Source: JAXHUH01 sp034211175
Lineage (GTDB): Bacteria; Actinomycetota; Acidimicrobiia; Acidimicrobiales; CAIXPF01
Direction of reading: 5' to 3'
NCBI GenBank assembly: GCA_034211175.1
Contig: JAXHUH010000077.1
Coordinates: forward strand, 1 to 46,244
DNA length: 46,244 nt
In this document: in pieces, positions 1 to 8,588 of the stretch
Layout: every line of letters begins with the position of its first letter
How positions within the stretch are numbered: position 1 is the first letter of the stretch
Position numbers and translations under genes: made by a program
The notes under the pieces: model-generated
Databases searched by the model: none
Seen by the model: only the letters and a program-made list of their open reading frames with translations
Told to the model about the DNA's origin: nothing

Positions 1-364
<364 letters not shown>

Positions 365-651
365 CGCCGCCGGAAACACTACTGCCGCCGGCACCACCCG
401 TGCCGGCGACGACGAGTCACCGGGACCTTCGGCACGGCCGAGCGGCCGCTCCCGGAAACGCCGACGATGCGTAAGATCCGGGGCGAACAGCACCAGGACG
501 GGGCGGGGGCCCCGGGCCCGGTGGACGTTGGTCATGCTCGGCGTCGCCCACGACTCGAAGTCGGGCGCCGGCGCGGCCACGGTGGACGTGCCGTCGGAGG
601 CCCGGAACCCCGTCACGGTTCCTGAGCGACGCACAGGGGAGGGTCGCCGTC
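365..651. other. Spacer between rnpB and pfk, with a possible gene remnant on the minus strand
   Basis: This stretch must hold the rnpB promoter (minus) and the signals for the downstream kinase (plus). A GGGGAGGG ribosome binding site lies at about 636-643, 8 nt before that kinase. On the minus strand, one frame read from a GTG at 616 to about 475 has G or C at almost every third position for roughly 46 codons, as real genes here do. The bias then collapses and the frame runs on into rnpB without a stop. I see no ribosome binding site and recognise no family, so it may be a decayed gene end or chance. Confidence 0.35.
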
Positions 652-1821
652 ATGGGAACGACCAAGGTCCGCACGATCGGGATCTTGACCGGGGGAGGTG
701 ACGTCCCGGGCCTCAACCCGTGCATCAAGCAGCTCGTCGTCCGCGCGTCCCAACTCGGTATCCGCGTCGTCGGCATCCGCCGGGGCTGGGGCGGTCTCGT
801 CGCCTACTCGCCGGAGGACCCGACCACCGCCGACGAGTGCGTCCTCTCGCTCGACGCCGCCACGGTCCGCACCATCGACCGCACCGGCGGCACGATCCTC
901 CACACCTCTCGCACCAACCCGAGCGCGGTCAGCCGCAAGGACGCCCCGGCGCACCTCCGTGACAGCTACCGGGACGACGACGAGAAGCTCGACCTCACCG
1001 CCCACGTGCTCACCAACCTCGAGCACCTCGGCATCGACGCGCTCGCGCCGATCGGCGGCGACGACACCCTCTCGTTCGCCTCCCGGCTCCACCGCGAGGG
1101 CTTCCCGGTCGTCGCCATCCCGAAGACGATGGACAACGACGTCATCGGCACCGACTACTGCATCGGCTTCTCCACCGCCGTCACCCGCAGCGTCGACCAC
1201 ATCCGCTCGCTGCGCACCTCGACCGGCTCCCACGAGCGCATCGCCGTCGTCGAGCTGTTCGGCCGCTACTGCGGCGAGACCTCGCTCATCACCGGCTACC
1301 TCGCCGGCGTCGACCGGGTCATCCTCTCCGAGGTCCCCTTCGACGTCGAGAAGCTCGCCGGCCTCCTCATGGACGACCGGGCCGCCAACCCGAGCACCTA
1401 CGCCATGATGACCATCAGCGAGGGCTCCAGCATGCTCGACGGCGACATGGTGCTGCGCGGCGAGGCCGACGCCTTCGGGCACCGCAAGCTCGGCGGCATC
1501 GGCGCCGTCACCTCCGAGGCGATCAAGGAGCTCACCGGCGTCGGCGTCATCTTCCAGCCGCTGCTCTACCTGATGCGCAGCGGGTCACCCGACTCGCTCG
1601 ACCTGATGGTCGCCATGAACTACGCCAACCTCGCCGCCGAGCTGTTCTCCGAGGGCCGCACCGGGTTCATGACCGCACTGCGCGGCGGGCGGTACACGGC
1701 CCTCGACCTCGACGACCTCAAGGGCGGCGCCAAGAAGGTCGACGTCGACGAGCTCTACGACACCGACACCTACCGCCCCTCGATCCGCCGGCCGGCGGGG
1801 ATGCCGATGTTCCTGTACTGA
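652..1821 (+). CDS. 6-phosphofructokinase, PPi-type active site
   Basis: This is a 389-residue enzyme of the phosphofructokinase A fold that phosphorylates fructose 6-phosphate in glycolysis. The N-terminal glycine loop GILTGGGDVPG is at 10-20 and the catalytic PKTMDND at 157-163. The donor-site motif is GGDDT at 135-139. In this family Asp at the second motif position together with Lys before TMDND marks pyrophosphate-dependent enzymes, while ATP enzymes have Gly there. I therefore infer PPi as donor, which would make the step reversible. A GGGGAGGG ribosome binding site precedes the ATG by 8 nt. The gene stands alone after rnpB. A second phosphofructokinase with ATP-type residues lies at 22799-23827. 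Family assignment is firm; donor choice is inferred. Confidence 0.93.
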   Translation: MGTTKVRTIGILTGGGDVPGLNPCIKQLVVRASQLGIRVVGIRRGWGGLVAYSPEDPTTADECVLSLDAATVRTIDRTGGTILHTSRTNPSAVSRKDAPAHLRDSYRDDDEKLDLTAHVLTNLEHLGIDALAPIGGDDTLSFASRLHREGFPVVAIPKTMDNDVIGTDYCIGFSTAVTRSVDHIRSLRTSTGSHERIAVVELFGRYCGETSLITGYLAGVDRVILSEVPFDVEKLAGLLMDDRAANPSTYAMMTISEGSSMLDGDMVLRGEADAFGHRKLGGIGAVTSEAIKELTGVGVIFQPLLYLMRSGSPDSLDLMVAMNYANLAAELFSEGRTGFMTALRGGRYTALDLDDLKGGAKKVDVDELYDTDTYRPSIRRPAGMPMFLY

Positions 1822-1868
1822 TGGCGTTCCTGTACCCACCGGCCTCGCCGGGCTGCGGCCGTCGAGCG

Positions 1869-2270
1869 TCAGCCGCCGCCGCTGTTGGTGCGGCGGCGGA
1901 CGCTGTCGGCCACGATGCCGCCGACCATCCCGAACGTCATCGCCACCAACGCCCGGAAGCACATCGCGAACCACAACACGTCGTCGCCGGCGAGCACCTT
2001 GCGGCACAGGCCGATCAGCTGCACCGCGGCGAACGCCGCAACCGCGGCGGCGACCCCGTGGAGGTACGGCATGTTCGGGTTCGCCGTCGCGGCCACGTAG
2101 CCGCCGAGCGCGAACCCGACGACCACGAGCCCGAGGAAGACAAAGACCCAGGCCGAGCCGTCGCCGTCGTCGGCGCCGAGCGAGTCGCCGATGAGCGACG
2201 CCGGCACGACGATCACCGCCGAGACCGCGGCGCCGACCGCCACGGAGCGCTGGTCGAGCACGGGGATCAC
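1869..2270 (-). CDS. Small integral membrane protein
   Basis: This is a 133-residue hydrophobic protein that I cannot assign to a named family. Four probable membrane segments are visible, at about residues 9-29, 41-61, 69-88 and 100-123. A short acidic loop (GADDGDG) follows the first. The C-terminus is basic and short (RRRTNSGGG). The GTG start overlaps the stop of the upstream flavoprotein as GTGA (2267-2270), so the two genes are very likely co-transcribed and translationally coupled. Its function is unknown; the context only ties it to the AGPS-like enzyme. Confidence 0.72.
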   Translation of the reverse strand: MIPVLDQRSVAVGAAVSAVIVVPASLIGDSLGADDGDGSAWVFVFLGLVVVGFALGGYVAATANPNMPYLHGVAAAVAAFAAVQLIGLCRKVLAGDDVLWFAMCFRALVAMTFGMVGGIVADSVRRRTNSGGG

Positions 2271-3829
2271 GGCCAGCCGACCGCCCCGAACGGACTGGCG
2301 AGCCCGAGCTTGCCGGGGTTGAGGATCCCGTTCGGGTCGAGCTGCTGCTTCAGCGCGGCGAGAACGGAGAACCCCTCACCGAGCGCCTCGGCCACGAACC
2401 GGGACCGGTTCAGCCCCACGCCGTGGTGGTGGCTCAGCGACCCACCCTCGGCCAGCACGGCCCGGGTAACGGCGTCCCAGGCCTCCACGTAGCGGGCCTC
2501 GCGCTGGTCGGGCGCCGGACGCCCACCGAACGAGAAGTACAGGCACGCCCCGTCGGGGTACGAGTGGGACTGGTGGGCGGAAGCGGCGGCGATGTCGGGC
2601 AGGCCGCGCAGCGCGGCGATCGCCCGCTCGTAGATCCGGGGCAGGTCCCGCCACCGGCCCGTGACCTCGATCGTGTCGACCAGGTAACCCTCGGCGATGA
2701 GCTGCTCGAGGAAGCTGACGTCATTGCGGTGGCCCAACCACTGGGCGACGAGCGCCGGGTCCTCCGAGCGGGCCTCGGCGCACTCCTCCTCGACCACCGA
2801 CCACATGCCGTCGACGACCGCCCGGTCACCCTCGTCGTGGACGAGCAGCACGTGGCGGTCGCCGAGATCGAACGACCGCTTCGCCTCGACGTCGTCGTAG
2901 AGCCGCAGCACCGCCGGTGTGGCACCCCGGCGCAGCACCCGGCGACACGCCTCGAGCCCGGCGGCGAACGACGGGAACGACCACGCCGCCGACCGCTCGT
3001 ACGTCGGCACCGGCCAGGCCCGCAGCCGGGCGCCGGTCACGACGCCGAGGGTGCCCTCCGAGCCCACGAACACCTGGGTCAGGTCGGGCCCGGCGGCGGC
3101 CGGGGCGTGGCCACCGGTCGTGACCGAACGGCCCGACGCCAGCACGGCGTCGAGGCCGACGACCATGTCCTCGATCTTGCCGTAGCGGGTCGAGAACTGG
3201 CCCGCCCCCCGGCACGCGAGCCAGCCGCCGACCGTCGACAGGGCCAGCGACTGCGGCCAGTGGCCCAGCGTCAGGCCGTGATCGACCCGCAGCTCGCGCT
3301 CGAGGTGATCGCCGAACGTGCCGGCGGCGACGTCGACGACACCCGAGGTCGCATCGACGTCACGAATGCCGCGCAGCCCGGTCAGGTCGAGGAGCACCCC
3401 GCCGTGCACCGGGACCGACCCGCCGCACACGCCGCTGCGTCCCGCGGCCACGGTGACCGGCACCCGGGCCCGGTTGCAGCGGGCGAGGACGGCGGCGACC
3501 TCCTCCGGCGCTCCCGGCCGCACGAGCACGGACGCGACCTGCCCGACCCGGCCCTCGGCCGCCCACGTCATGGCGAGGGGCCACCAGTCCCGGCTGGCGT
3601 CGACCAGCTCACCCGGCGCGGCCCGCACCTCGGCGCAGACGTCACGCAGGGCGTCGACGACATCGTCGGGCACCTCGACACGCCGGGCGGGCAGGTGCGC
3701 GGCATCGGGCGGCAACGGCGCGAGCGCGATCGGCGCCGTCGGTGCGCCGGGCCCCGGATCGGCCAACGCCGGGGGGAGCGGGGGAGGGGAGCCGGCGCCG
3801 GGCGTCGCATCACCCGTCGAGCCGCTCAT
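2267..3829 (-). CDS. FAD-linked oxidase, alkyldihydroxyacetonephosphate synthase-like
   Basis: This is a 520-residue flavoprotein of the vanillyl-alcohol-oxidase/AGPS fold. AGPS enzymes exchange the acyl group of acyl-dihydroxyacetone phosphate for a fatty alcohol to make ether lipid precursors. The FAD loop VAAGRSGVCGG is at about 127-137, a second flavin-site block GQFSTRYGKIEDMV at 210-223, and VGSEGTLGVVTG at 255-266. The AGPS-typical AHQSHSYPDGACLYF is at 418-432 and the His loop HHHGVG at 467-472. The first 45 residues are Pro/Ala-rich and unconserved, so the true start could be somewhat downstream. It is followed by a coupled membrane-protein gene and sits near glpD. A general FAD-linked oxidase acting on another substrate remains possible. 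Confidence 0.82.
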   Translation of the reverse strand: MSGSTGDATPGAGSPPPLPPALADPGPGAPTAPIALAPLPPDAAHLPARRVEVPDDVVDALRDVCAEVRAAPGELVDASRDWWPLAMTWAAEGRVGQVASVLVRPGAPEEVAAVLARCNRARVPVTVAAGRSGVCGGSVPVHGGVLLDLTGLRGIRDVDATSGVVDVAAGTFGDHLERELRVDHGLTLGHWPQSLALSTVGGWLACRGAGQFSTRYGKIEDMVVGLDAVLASGRSVTTGGHAPAAAGPDLTQVFVGSEGTLGVVTGARLRAWPVPTYERSAAWSFPSFAAGLEACRRVLRRGATPAVLRLYDDVEAKRSFDLGDRHVLLVHDEGDRAVVDGMWSVVEEECAEARSEDPALVAQWLGHRNDVSFLEQLIAEGYLVDTIEVTGRWRDLPRIYERAIAALRGLPDIAAASAHQSHSYPDGACLYFSFGGRPAPDQREARYVEAWDAVTRAVLAEGGSLSHHHGVGLNRSRFVAEALGEGFSVLAALKQQLDPNGILNPGKLGLASPFGAVGWP

Positions 3830-4405
3830 CGACCGTGTCCCGTTCGTCGCTGCGCGCGGTCGTCAACCCACACGCCTTCGACGCTACCCGGACGCGCCCG
3901 CCCGGGAGCCGTGTCGACCTCGGGCCGAAGCCGAGCCCCTTGCGCCCAACTCAGGCCAGCGGGCGGGGCCCCGAGGCCGTGCAGGACGTCGCCGAGGCGT
4001 CGTTCCTGCGGGTGATCCCGCCGCAGGTCGGGCCTTATCCACGTCGCCGGCGACACGCACCGCGGAAGGCTCACGCTGTCAGCTCACGGCGACGCCCGCA
4101 GCGGTCTGGTGGGCCGAGGTCACGCTCGCCCGTCGCCGCACGGTCACGCAGGAAGGTCTCGCGGCACTCGCCGGCGGTCGGTCGCAGAGGCCCGTACCGC
4201 CACGCCACGCGACCGGGTCGCGCCCTCGGTCGGGCGCAGCGCCCGGTGCACGGTCCGAACTCGCCCCAGACCCCGTGCCACCCGTGGGACGCTCCGTCGG
4301 CCAGTCCGACCGGACGGAGGGCTCGGGCGTTCCAAGAGCTTGACGGGCGCGCTGGCCGGCGGACGCCCGGGAACCTCGCGACCGGTGAACGCGCTGCGGG
4401 CACCG
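3830..4405. other. Long gap between glpD and the AGPS-like gene without a convincing gene
   Basis: These 576 bases lie between two minus-strand genes. Open frames exist on both strands, but their predicted products are Arg/Ala/Pro-rich and their third-position G+C shows no consistent frame, unlike the flanking genes. No tRNA-like T-arm is visible. Only a weak hairpin was seen (GTCGG-CCAGT-CCGAC, around 4297-4311). It probably holds the promoter of the AGPS-like gene and the 3' region of glpD, and may contain decayed sequence. Confidence 0.5.
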
Positions 4406-6118
4406 TCAGGTCGCGGCGTCCCGGGAGAGCGGCTCGGGCACCGACAGGCCGGCGGCGCGCCGCTCGGCCGTGATCGACGCCCGCACGTCGGCGGCCTCGG
4501 CCGTGGCCCACGCGTCGTCGCGGCCGAGCGCGGTGGCCAGGAGCCCGGCGGTGTCGTCGGCGGCCTCCGCGGTGGCGAGCGCGTCGAGGGAGCGGGCCCG
4601 GGTGCGCCGCTCGAGCACGTCGCGCACGGTCAGCGCCTGCTCGTAGCGGGCCGCGTAGGCCACCTCGGCCCGCACGTACGGCAGGCCCCGCACCAGCGGC
4701 TCACCGAGCGCGTGGTCCCGGTCGATCATGGCCAGCACCACCCGGGCCTCGGTCCCGTATCGCCCGACCAGGTGCTCGAGCAGGTCGCCGTCGCCGGCCG
4801 GGGGCCGGCGGGTGTCGAGCCCGTCGAGGAGGTCGTCGCGGTCGTCGCCCTTGCGGCCGGGCGGGTCGGCCGAGCCCCGCAACCGCAGCTCGGCGGTGGG
4901 GGAGCGGCGCCGCACCGAGCCCCGCACCGACGGCGGCAGCAGCTCGAACGCGGCGTCGACGGCCTCCGCCGCCATCGTCCGGTACGTCGTCAGCTTGCCG
5001 CCGACGACGGTGACCATCCCGTCCGCCGCGGTGATCGTGTGGCGGCGCGACAGGTCTGCGGTCCGCTCGGCGTCGCCCTCGACCAACGGCCGCAGACCGG
5101 CCCAGGTGGCGCTCACGTCGGCCGCGGTGAGCCCCGCATCGGTCGTGGCGTTCACCGCCTCGAGCAGGTAGTCCAGGTCGGCGGCCGTGCACGTGGGCTC
5201 GTCGAGCGGGCCGTCGTAGGCGGTGTCGGTGGTGCCGATGTAGGTGTGGCTGCCCCACGGCACGACGAACACCGAGCGGCCGTCGCTGCGCACCGGGAGC
5301 ACGACCGCGGCGCCGGCGGGCAGCCGGTCCGCCGGCACCGTCGCGTGGACGCCCTTCGCCGGGCGGATGCGACCGACCGTCGAGCGCCCGGCCGTCGACT
5401 CGACCGCCTCGGCCCACACCCCGCCCGCGTTGACCACGACCTCGGCCCGGACCGTCACGGTCGTGGTGCCCCCGGTGCCGTCGTCCAGCGCCACCTGCGC
5501 CGTGGTGCCGTCACGGCCGGTCAGCGTGGCCCGCGTGCAGACGACCGCGCCGTGGTCGAGCGCCGCGGTCCGGGCGATGGCCAACGTGAGCCGGGCGTCG
5601 TCGGCGCGGGCGTCGTGGTACAGGTACGCGCCGGCGAGGCGATCGGGGTCGAGGCACGGCAGCTGCGCCGCCGCCTCCTGCGCGCTCACCCGGCGGTGGC
5701 GGTGGCCGATGCGCAGCCCGCCGCTCAGGTCGTACATCCACAGTGCCCCGCCGAGCGCCCGCGCCACCCGCCGCGGGAACAGCCCGTCCGAGCCGAACAC
5801 CGGGATCAGGAACGGCTGGACCGTCACGAGGTGGCGGGCGTTGGCCAACAGGCGCTGGCGCTCGGCGAGTGCGTCGCGCACCAGGCCGACCTCGCGCTGC
5901 TGGAGGTAGCGCAGCCCGCCGTGGACCAGCTTCGACGACCGCGACGACGTCCCCGAGGCGAGGTCGCCGCGCTCGATCAGCGCGGTGCGCATGCCTCGCG
6001 CCGCGGCGTCGAGCGCGACCCCGCAGCCGGTGATGCCGCCGCCGACGACGAGCACGTCGAACCGCGTGCTCGACAACTGCTCGGCGGCGAGCGGGCGGTC
6101 GAAGCTGCCGAGTGCCAT
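4406..6118 (-). CDS. glpD: Glycerol-3-phosphate dehydrogenase, FAD-dependent
   Basis: This enzyme oxidises sn-glycerol 3-phosphate to dihydroxyacetone phosphate at the membrane and passes electrons to quinone. The product is 570 residues, the usual length for GlpD. The dinucleotide-binding motif DVLVVGGGITGCGVA is at 21-35, followed by SGTSSRSSKLVHGGLRYL at 55-72, a GlpD hallmark. VVPWGSHTYIGTTDTAYDG and TVVGGKLTTYRTMA are in the substrate region. The C-terminal helical DAO_C domain follows. The frame is open further upstream, but I choose the ATG at 6118 because GGAGGT lies 6 nt before it and homology begins there. Glycerol kinase is encoded at 21124-22608, so glycerol use is split over the window. 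Confidence 0.95.
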   Translation of the reverse strand: MALGSFDRPLAAEQLSSTRFDVLVVGGGITGCGVALDAAARGMRTALIERGDLASGTSSRSSKLVHGGLRYLQQREVGLVRDALAERQRLLANARHLVTVQPFLIPVFGSDGLFPRRVARALGGALWMYDLSGGLRIGHRHRRVSAQEAAAQLPCLDPDRLAGAYLYHDARADDARLTLAIARTAALDHGAVVCTRATLTGRDGTTAQVALDDGTGGTTTVTVRAEVVVNAGGVWAEAVESTAGRSTVGRIRPAKGVHATVPADRLPAGAAVVLPVRSDGRSVFVVPWGSHTYIGTTDTAYDGPLDEPTCTAADLDYLLEAVNATTDAGLTAADVSATWAGLRPLVEGDAERTADLSRRHTITAADGMVTVVGGKLTTYRTMAAEAVDAAFELLPPSVRGSVRRRSPTAELRLRGSADPPGRKGDDRDDLLDGLDTRRPPAGDGDLLEHLVGRYGTEARVVLAMIDRDHALGEPLVRGLPYVRAEVAYAARYEQALTVRDVLERRTRARSLDALATAEAADDTAGLLATALGRDDAWATAEAADVRASITAERRAAGLSVPEPLSRDAAT

Positions 6119-6262
6119 GGCGGACCTCCGGGGCGCGAACGCCGATCCTACGGATCCGGCCCGGGAGGTGTCATGCCGTGGCCGGGTGCCACACGGTCGG
6201 TGATCGGACGAAGTCGCTGGTCGATCGGCGCTCGCCGGATTGGTGACGTTGGGCCGGAACTC

Positions 6263-6291
6263 TGGACAGCGGCGACATGTTTGACCATAAT
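6263..6291 (+). promoter_or_regulatory. Sigma-70-like promoter upstream of whiB
   Basis: TGGACA at 6263-6268 and CATAAT at 6286-6291 each differ from the consensus by one base and are separated by exactly 17 bp. It reads toward whiB, whose start is at 6412, so the transcript would carry a leader of about 115 nt. This is one of the two best -35/-10 pairs in the window. Confidence 0.65.
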
Positions 6292-6411
6292 CCGGCGTTC
6301 GCTGGACCCGTGCCGCCGGACGGGCCGGTCGTGGGCGAACTGCTCTCACCGACGTGGTGGCGGCGCGCTCCCTGACATATCTCGGACGACCGCTACCCCT
6401 CGAGCGTTGAA

Positions 6412-6672
6412 GTGACACTGACCCGCGTCTCCGCCAACCCCGTCAGCCTCGCGTGGCGCCAGAAGGGTGCCTGCCGTGGCCTCGATCCGACCATCTTCTA
6501 TCCCCCCACCGAGGAGGATGCGGAGATGGCCAAGTCCGTCTGTGACGGCTGCCATGTGCGGGAGCTCTGCCTGGAGCACGCACTCGGGCACCGTGAGCGC
6601 GACGGCGTGTGGGGCGGTGCCACCGAGCGGGACCGCCGACGCATCATCCGTCAGCGCCGTCGCAGCGCCTGA
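6412..6672 (+). CDS. WhiB-family iron-sulphur transcription factor
   Basis: This is an 86-residue WhiB-like protein, a 4Fe-4S-binding regulator that acts with the primary sigma factor in Actinobacteria. The four cluster cysteines are C21, C44, C47 and C53 in the family spacing C-x22-CxxC-x5-C. GVWGG, the turn that contacts sigma, is at 65-69. A basic tail (RRRIIRQRRR) follows for DNA binding. I use the GTG at 6412; no strong ribosome binding site is visible there. A good promoter lies about 120 bp upstream (6263-6291). The sub-family (WhiB1- or WhiB2-like) cannot be decided from sequence alone. Confidence 0.93.
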   Translation: MTLTRVSANPVSLAWRQKGACRGLDPTIFYPPTEEDAEMAKSVCDGCHVRELCLEHALGHRERDGVWGGATERDRRRIIRQRRRSA

Positions 6673-6804
6673 CCGGGCCGGCTCGCCGGCGCGCCCGGGG
6701 CGCATGTCGAGCGCGCCGCGTCGTGCCGGTGTGGGAGATTCGAGCATCCGCACACCGCACGCCCCGAAGGCAGCGGTGACGTCACCGAGGACCGGGGGCC
6801 TGCA

Positions 6805-7884
6805 GTGAACGACACGATCGACGGGGAGACCGGCTCGTCCGCGATGAGCGAGCTGGAATCGCTCGGCGGTTGGCCCGCCGTGCTGCGGATCGTCACCGCC
6901 GGCGCCGACCTCGACGAGGCGATGGCGCACGCGGCGATGTCGGAGATCCTCGCCGGCGGCGCCGCGCCCGCCCAGATCGCCGGGCTCGTCATCGGCCTGC
7001 GGACCAAGGGCGAGACGGTCGCCGAGCTCAGCGGGTTCCTGCGGGCCATGCTCGACGTCGTCACGCCGGTGCCGATCGACGCCGACGCGCTCGGCCTCGT
7101 CGACACGTGCGGCACCGGCGGCGACGGCAGCCACTCGATCAACGTGTCGACCATCGCCGCGCTCGTCGTGGCCGGCGCCGGCGGGCGGGTGTGCAAGCAC
7201 GGCAACCGGGGCGCCAGCTCGAAGTGCGGCTCGGCCGACCTGCTCGCCGAGCTCGGCGTCCGCATCGACGCCCCGCCCGAGGTGGTCGCCGAGTGCGTGC
7301 GCGCCGCCGGCATCGGCTTCTGCTTCGCGCCCGCCTACCACGGGGCGATGCGCCACGCCGGCCCGACCCGGCGCGAGCTCGGTGTCCCCACCGCGTTCAA
7401 CTACCTCGGCCCCCTCGCCAACCCCGCGAGGGTGCGCCGCCAGATCGTCGGGGTCTCCGACCCGGCGATGGCCGAGCGGATGCTCGAGGTCCTCGCCGCC
7501 GGCGGCGCCCGCCGGGCGATGATCGTCCACGGCGACGACGGCCTCGACGAGCTGACCGTGACCACGACGTCGTCGGTGCTCGAGCTGCGCGACGGCGAGC
7601 GCACCTCGTGGAAGGTCGACCCGTCCGAGCTCGGCCTCGCCCTCGCGTCGAGCAAGGACCTGGTCGGCGGCGACGCGGCCGAGAACGCGGCCCACGCCCG
7701 GCGGGTGCTCGACGGCACCGCCGGGCCCCATCGCGACGTCGTCGTGCTCAACGCCGCAGCCGCGCTGGTCGTCGGCGACGTGGTCGCCGACCTCGCCGCC
7801 GGTGTCGAGGCCGCCGGCCGCTCGATCGACGAGGGCGCCGCGGCACGAGCGCTCGACGACCTCGTGCGCGTCTCGCAGAGCTGA
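6805..7884 (+). CDS. trpD: Anthranilate phosphoribosyltransferase
   Basis: TrpD transfers phosphoribose from PRPP to anthranilate in tryptophan biosynthesis. The 359-residue product is of normal length. It has the PRPP-binding DTCGTGGDGSHSINVST at about 99-115, KHGNRGASSKCGSADLL near 132-148, and HGDDGLDEL near 243-251. The start is taken as the GTG at 6805; an ATG at 6844 is an alternative. No other trp gene is nearby. In M. tuberculosis trpD (Rv2192c) also neighbours the exonuclease/GIY-YIG gene found just downstream here. The stop codon lies inside an 18-bp tandem repeat (7866-7937), so the last few residues may be recently altered. Confidence 0.96.
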   Translation: MNDTIDGETGSSAMSELESLGGWPAVLRIVTAGADLDEAMAHAAMSEILAGGAAPAQIAGLVIGLRTKGETVAELSGFLRAMLDVVTPVPIDADALGLVDTCGTGGDGSHSINVSTIAALVVAGAGGRVCKHGNRGASSKCGSADLLAELGVRIDAPPEVVAECVRAAGIGFCFAPAYHGAMRHAGPTRRELGVPTAFNYLGPLANPARVRRQIVGVSDPAMAERMLEVLAAGGARRAMIVHGDDGLDELTVTTTSSVLELRDGERTSWKVDPSELGLALASSKDLVGGDAAENAAHARRVLDGTAGPHRDVVVLNAAAALVVGDVVADLAAGVEAAGRSIDEGAAARALDDLVRVSQS

Positions 7885-7937
7885 CCCGTCTCCCAGGGCC
7901 GACCCGTCTCCCAGAGCTGACGCGTGTCCTGGAGCTG
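7866..7937 (+). repeat. Four imperfect 18-bp tandem repeats across the trpD stop codon
   Basis: The units are 7866-7883, 7884-7901, 7902-7919 and 7920-7937, with the shared core CCGTCTCNCAGAGCTG. The middle two differ at two positions. The first unit is the end of trpD, and its TGA is formed at the junction of units 1 and 2. The period is a multiple of three. This looks like slippage of the gene end into the spacer. Confidence 0.8.
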
Positions 7938-8033
7938 GGCGGTCCTGCAGCGCGGCGCCAGCTCGCCGGGCTGGCCCGCCGCACAGAGTGGGGCCGGCTC
8001 GCAGGGATGGGCGGGCGGTGCGCCCGCTCGGGA

Positions 8034-8582
8034 TCAGAGCCAGATCGGCGGTCGGGACCGCTCGGTCGGGGTGCCGGTGCTCCGCTGGTCGAGCTCGTCG
8101 ATCTCGCGCAACGCCGACTCGACCATGTCGAGCCGGTGCTCCAAGCGGGCCAGCGTGTCCACCCCGGCGTCGTCGGGCGGGCTGGCCGGGGCCAGGTTGG
8201 CCACCCGCCGCGCCGCGTCCTCCAGACGGGCCACCCGAGGGCTCAGGTCGCCGAGCGCCGCCCGGCGCAGCGGGCCCGATGCCCGTCCGGCCACCGCCAG
8301 CGCCTCGTCGAGCTGGATCGCCTCCCGTCGGATGTCGAGGACCAGCTCGGCGAACGCGCCGTCCGCCCGGGCCGAGTCGACCGAGCTGAGCAGCACCGCG
8401 CTGCGCAGCCGACGTTGCAGGCGGGCGGGCCGGCTCGGCACCACGGCCCACCGCAGCGGGGCCCGGGTGCGTACGCCGGGCACGACGCGCATCCGCCGTC
8501 GCATCATCCAGATCGGGACGCCGATCATGGCCGCGGTCGATGCGAGGACCACGATGGCGAGGATGGCCAGCGTCGTGAGCAT
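8034..8582 (-). CDS. Membrane-anchored hypothetical protein
   Basis: This is a 182-residue protein of unknown function. Residues 2-27 form one hydrophobic segment (AILAIVVLASTAAMIGVPIW), followed by a strongly basic stretch (MMRRRMR) that suggests the rest is cytoplasmic. The body is helical and rich in Arg, Ala, Leu and Asp, with a predicted coiled-coil-like region at about 140-170. A TAACGT box at 8591-8596 lies 8 nt before the ATG, which suggests a leaderless transcript. It is 6 bp downstream of the exonuclease gene on the same strand but seems to have its own promoter. Confidence 0.72.
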   Translation of the reverse strand: MLTTLAILAIVVLASTAAMIGVPIWMMRRRMRVVPGVRTRAPLRWAVVPSRPARLQRRLRSAVLLSSVDSARADGAFAELVLDIRREAIQLDEALAVAGRASGPLRRAALGDLSPRVARLEDAARRVANLAPASPPDDAGVDTLARLEHRLDMVESALREIDELDQRSTGTPTERSRPPIWL

Positions 8583-8588
8583 CGTCGA

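Noticed and set aside
613..1482. Long minus-strand open frame opposite the first phosphofructokinase
   Set aside because: It is a high-G+C mirror of the plus-strand gene. Its product is a Val/Ala/Asp/Glu repeat-like sequence without motifs.
2423..4015. 530-codon plus-strand frame opposite the AGPS-like gene
   Set aside because: It is an antisense shadow of a gene with clear FAD and AGPS motifs; the encoded sequence is His/Arg/Pro-rich with no domain.
3830..4405. Candidate genes in the spacer upstream of the AGPS-like gene
   Set aside because: All frames give Arg/Ala/Pro-rich products with irregular third-base composition and no ribosome binding site.
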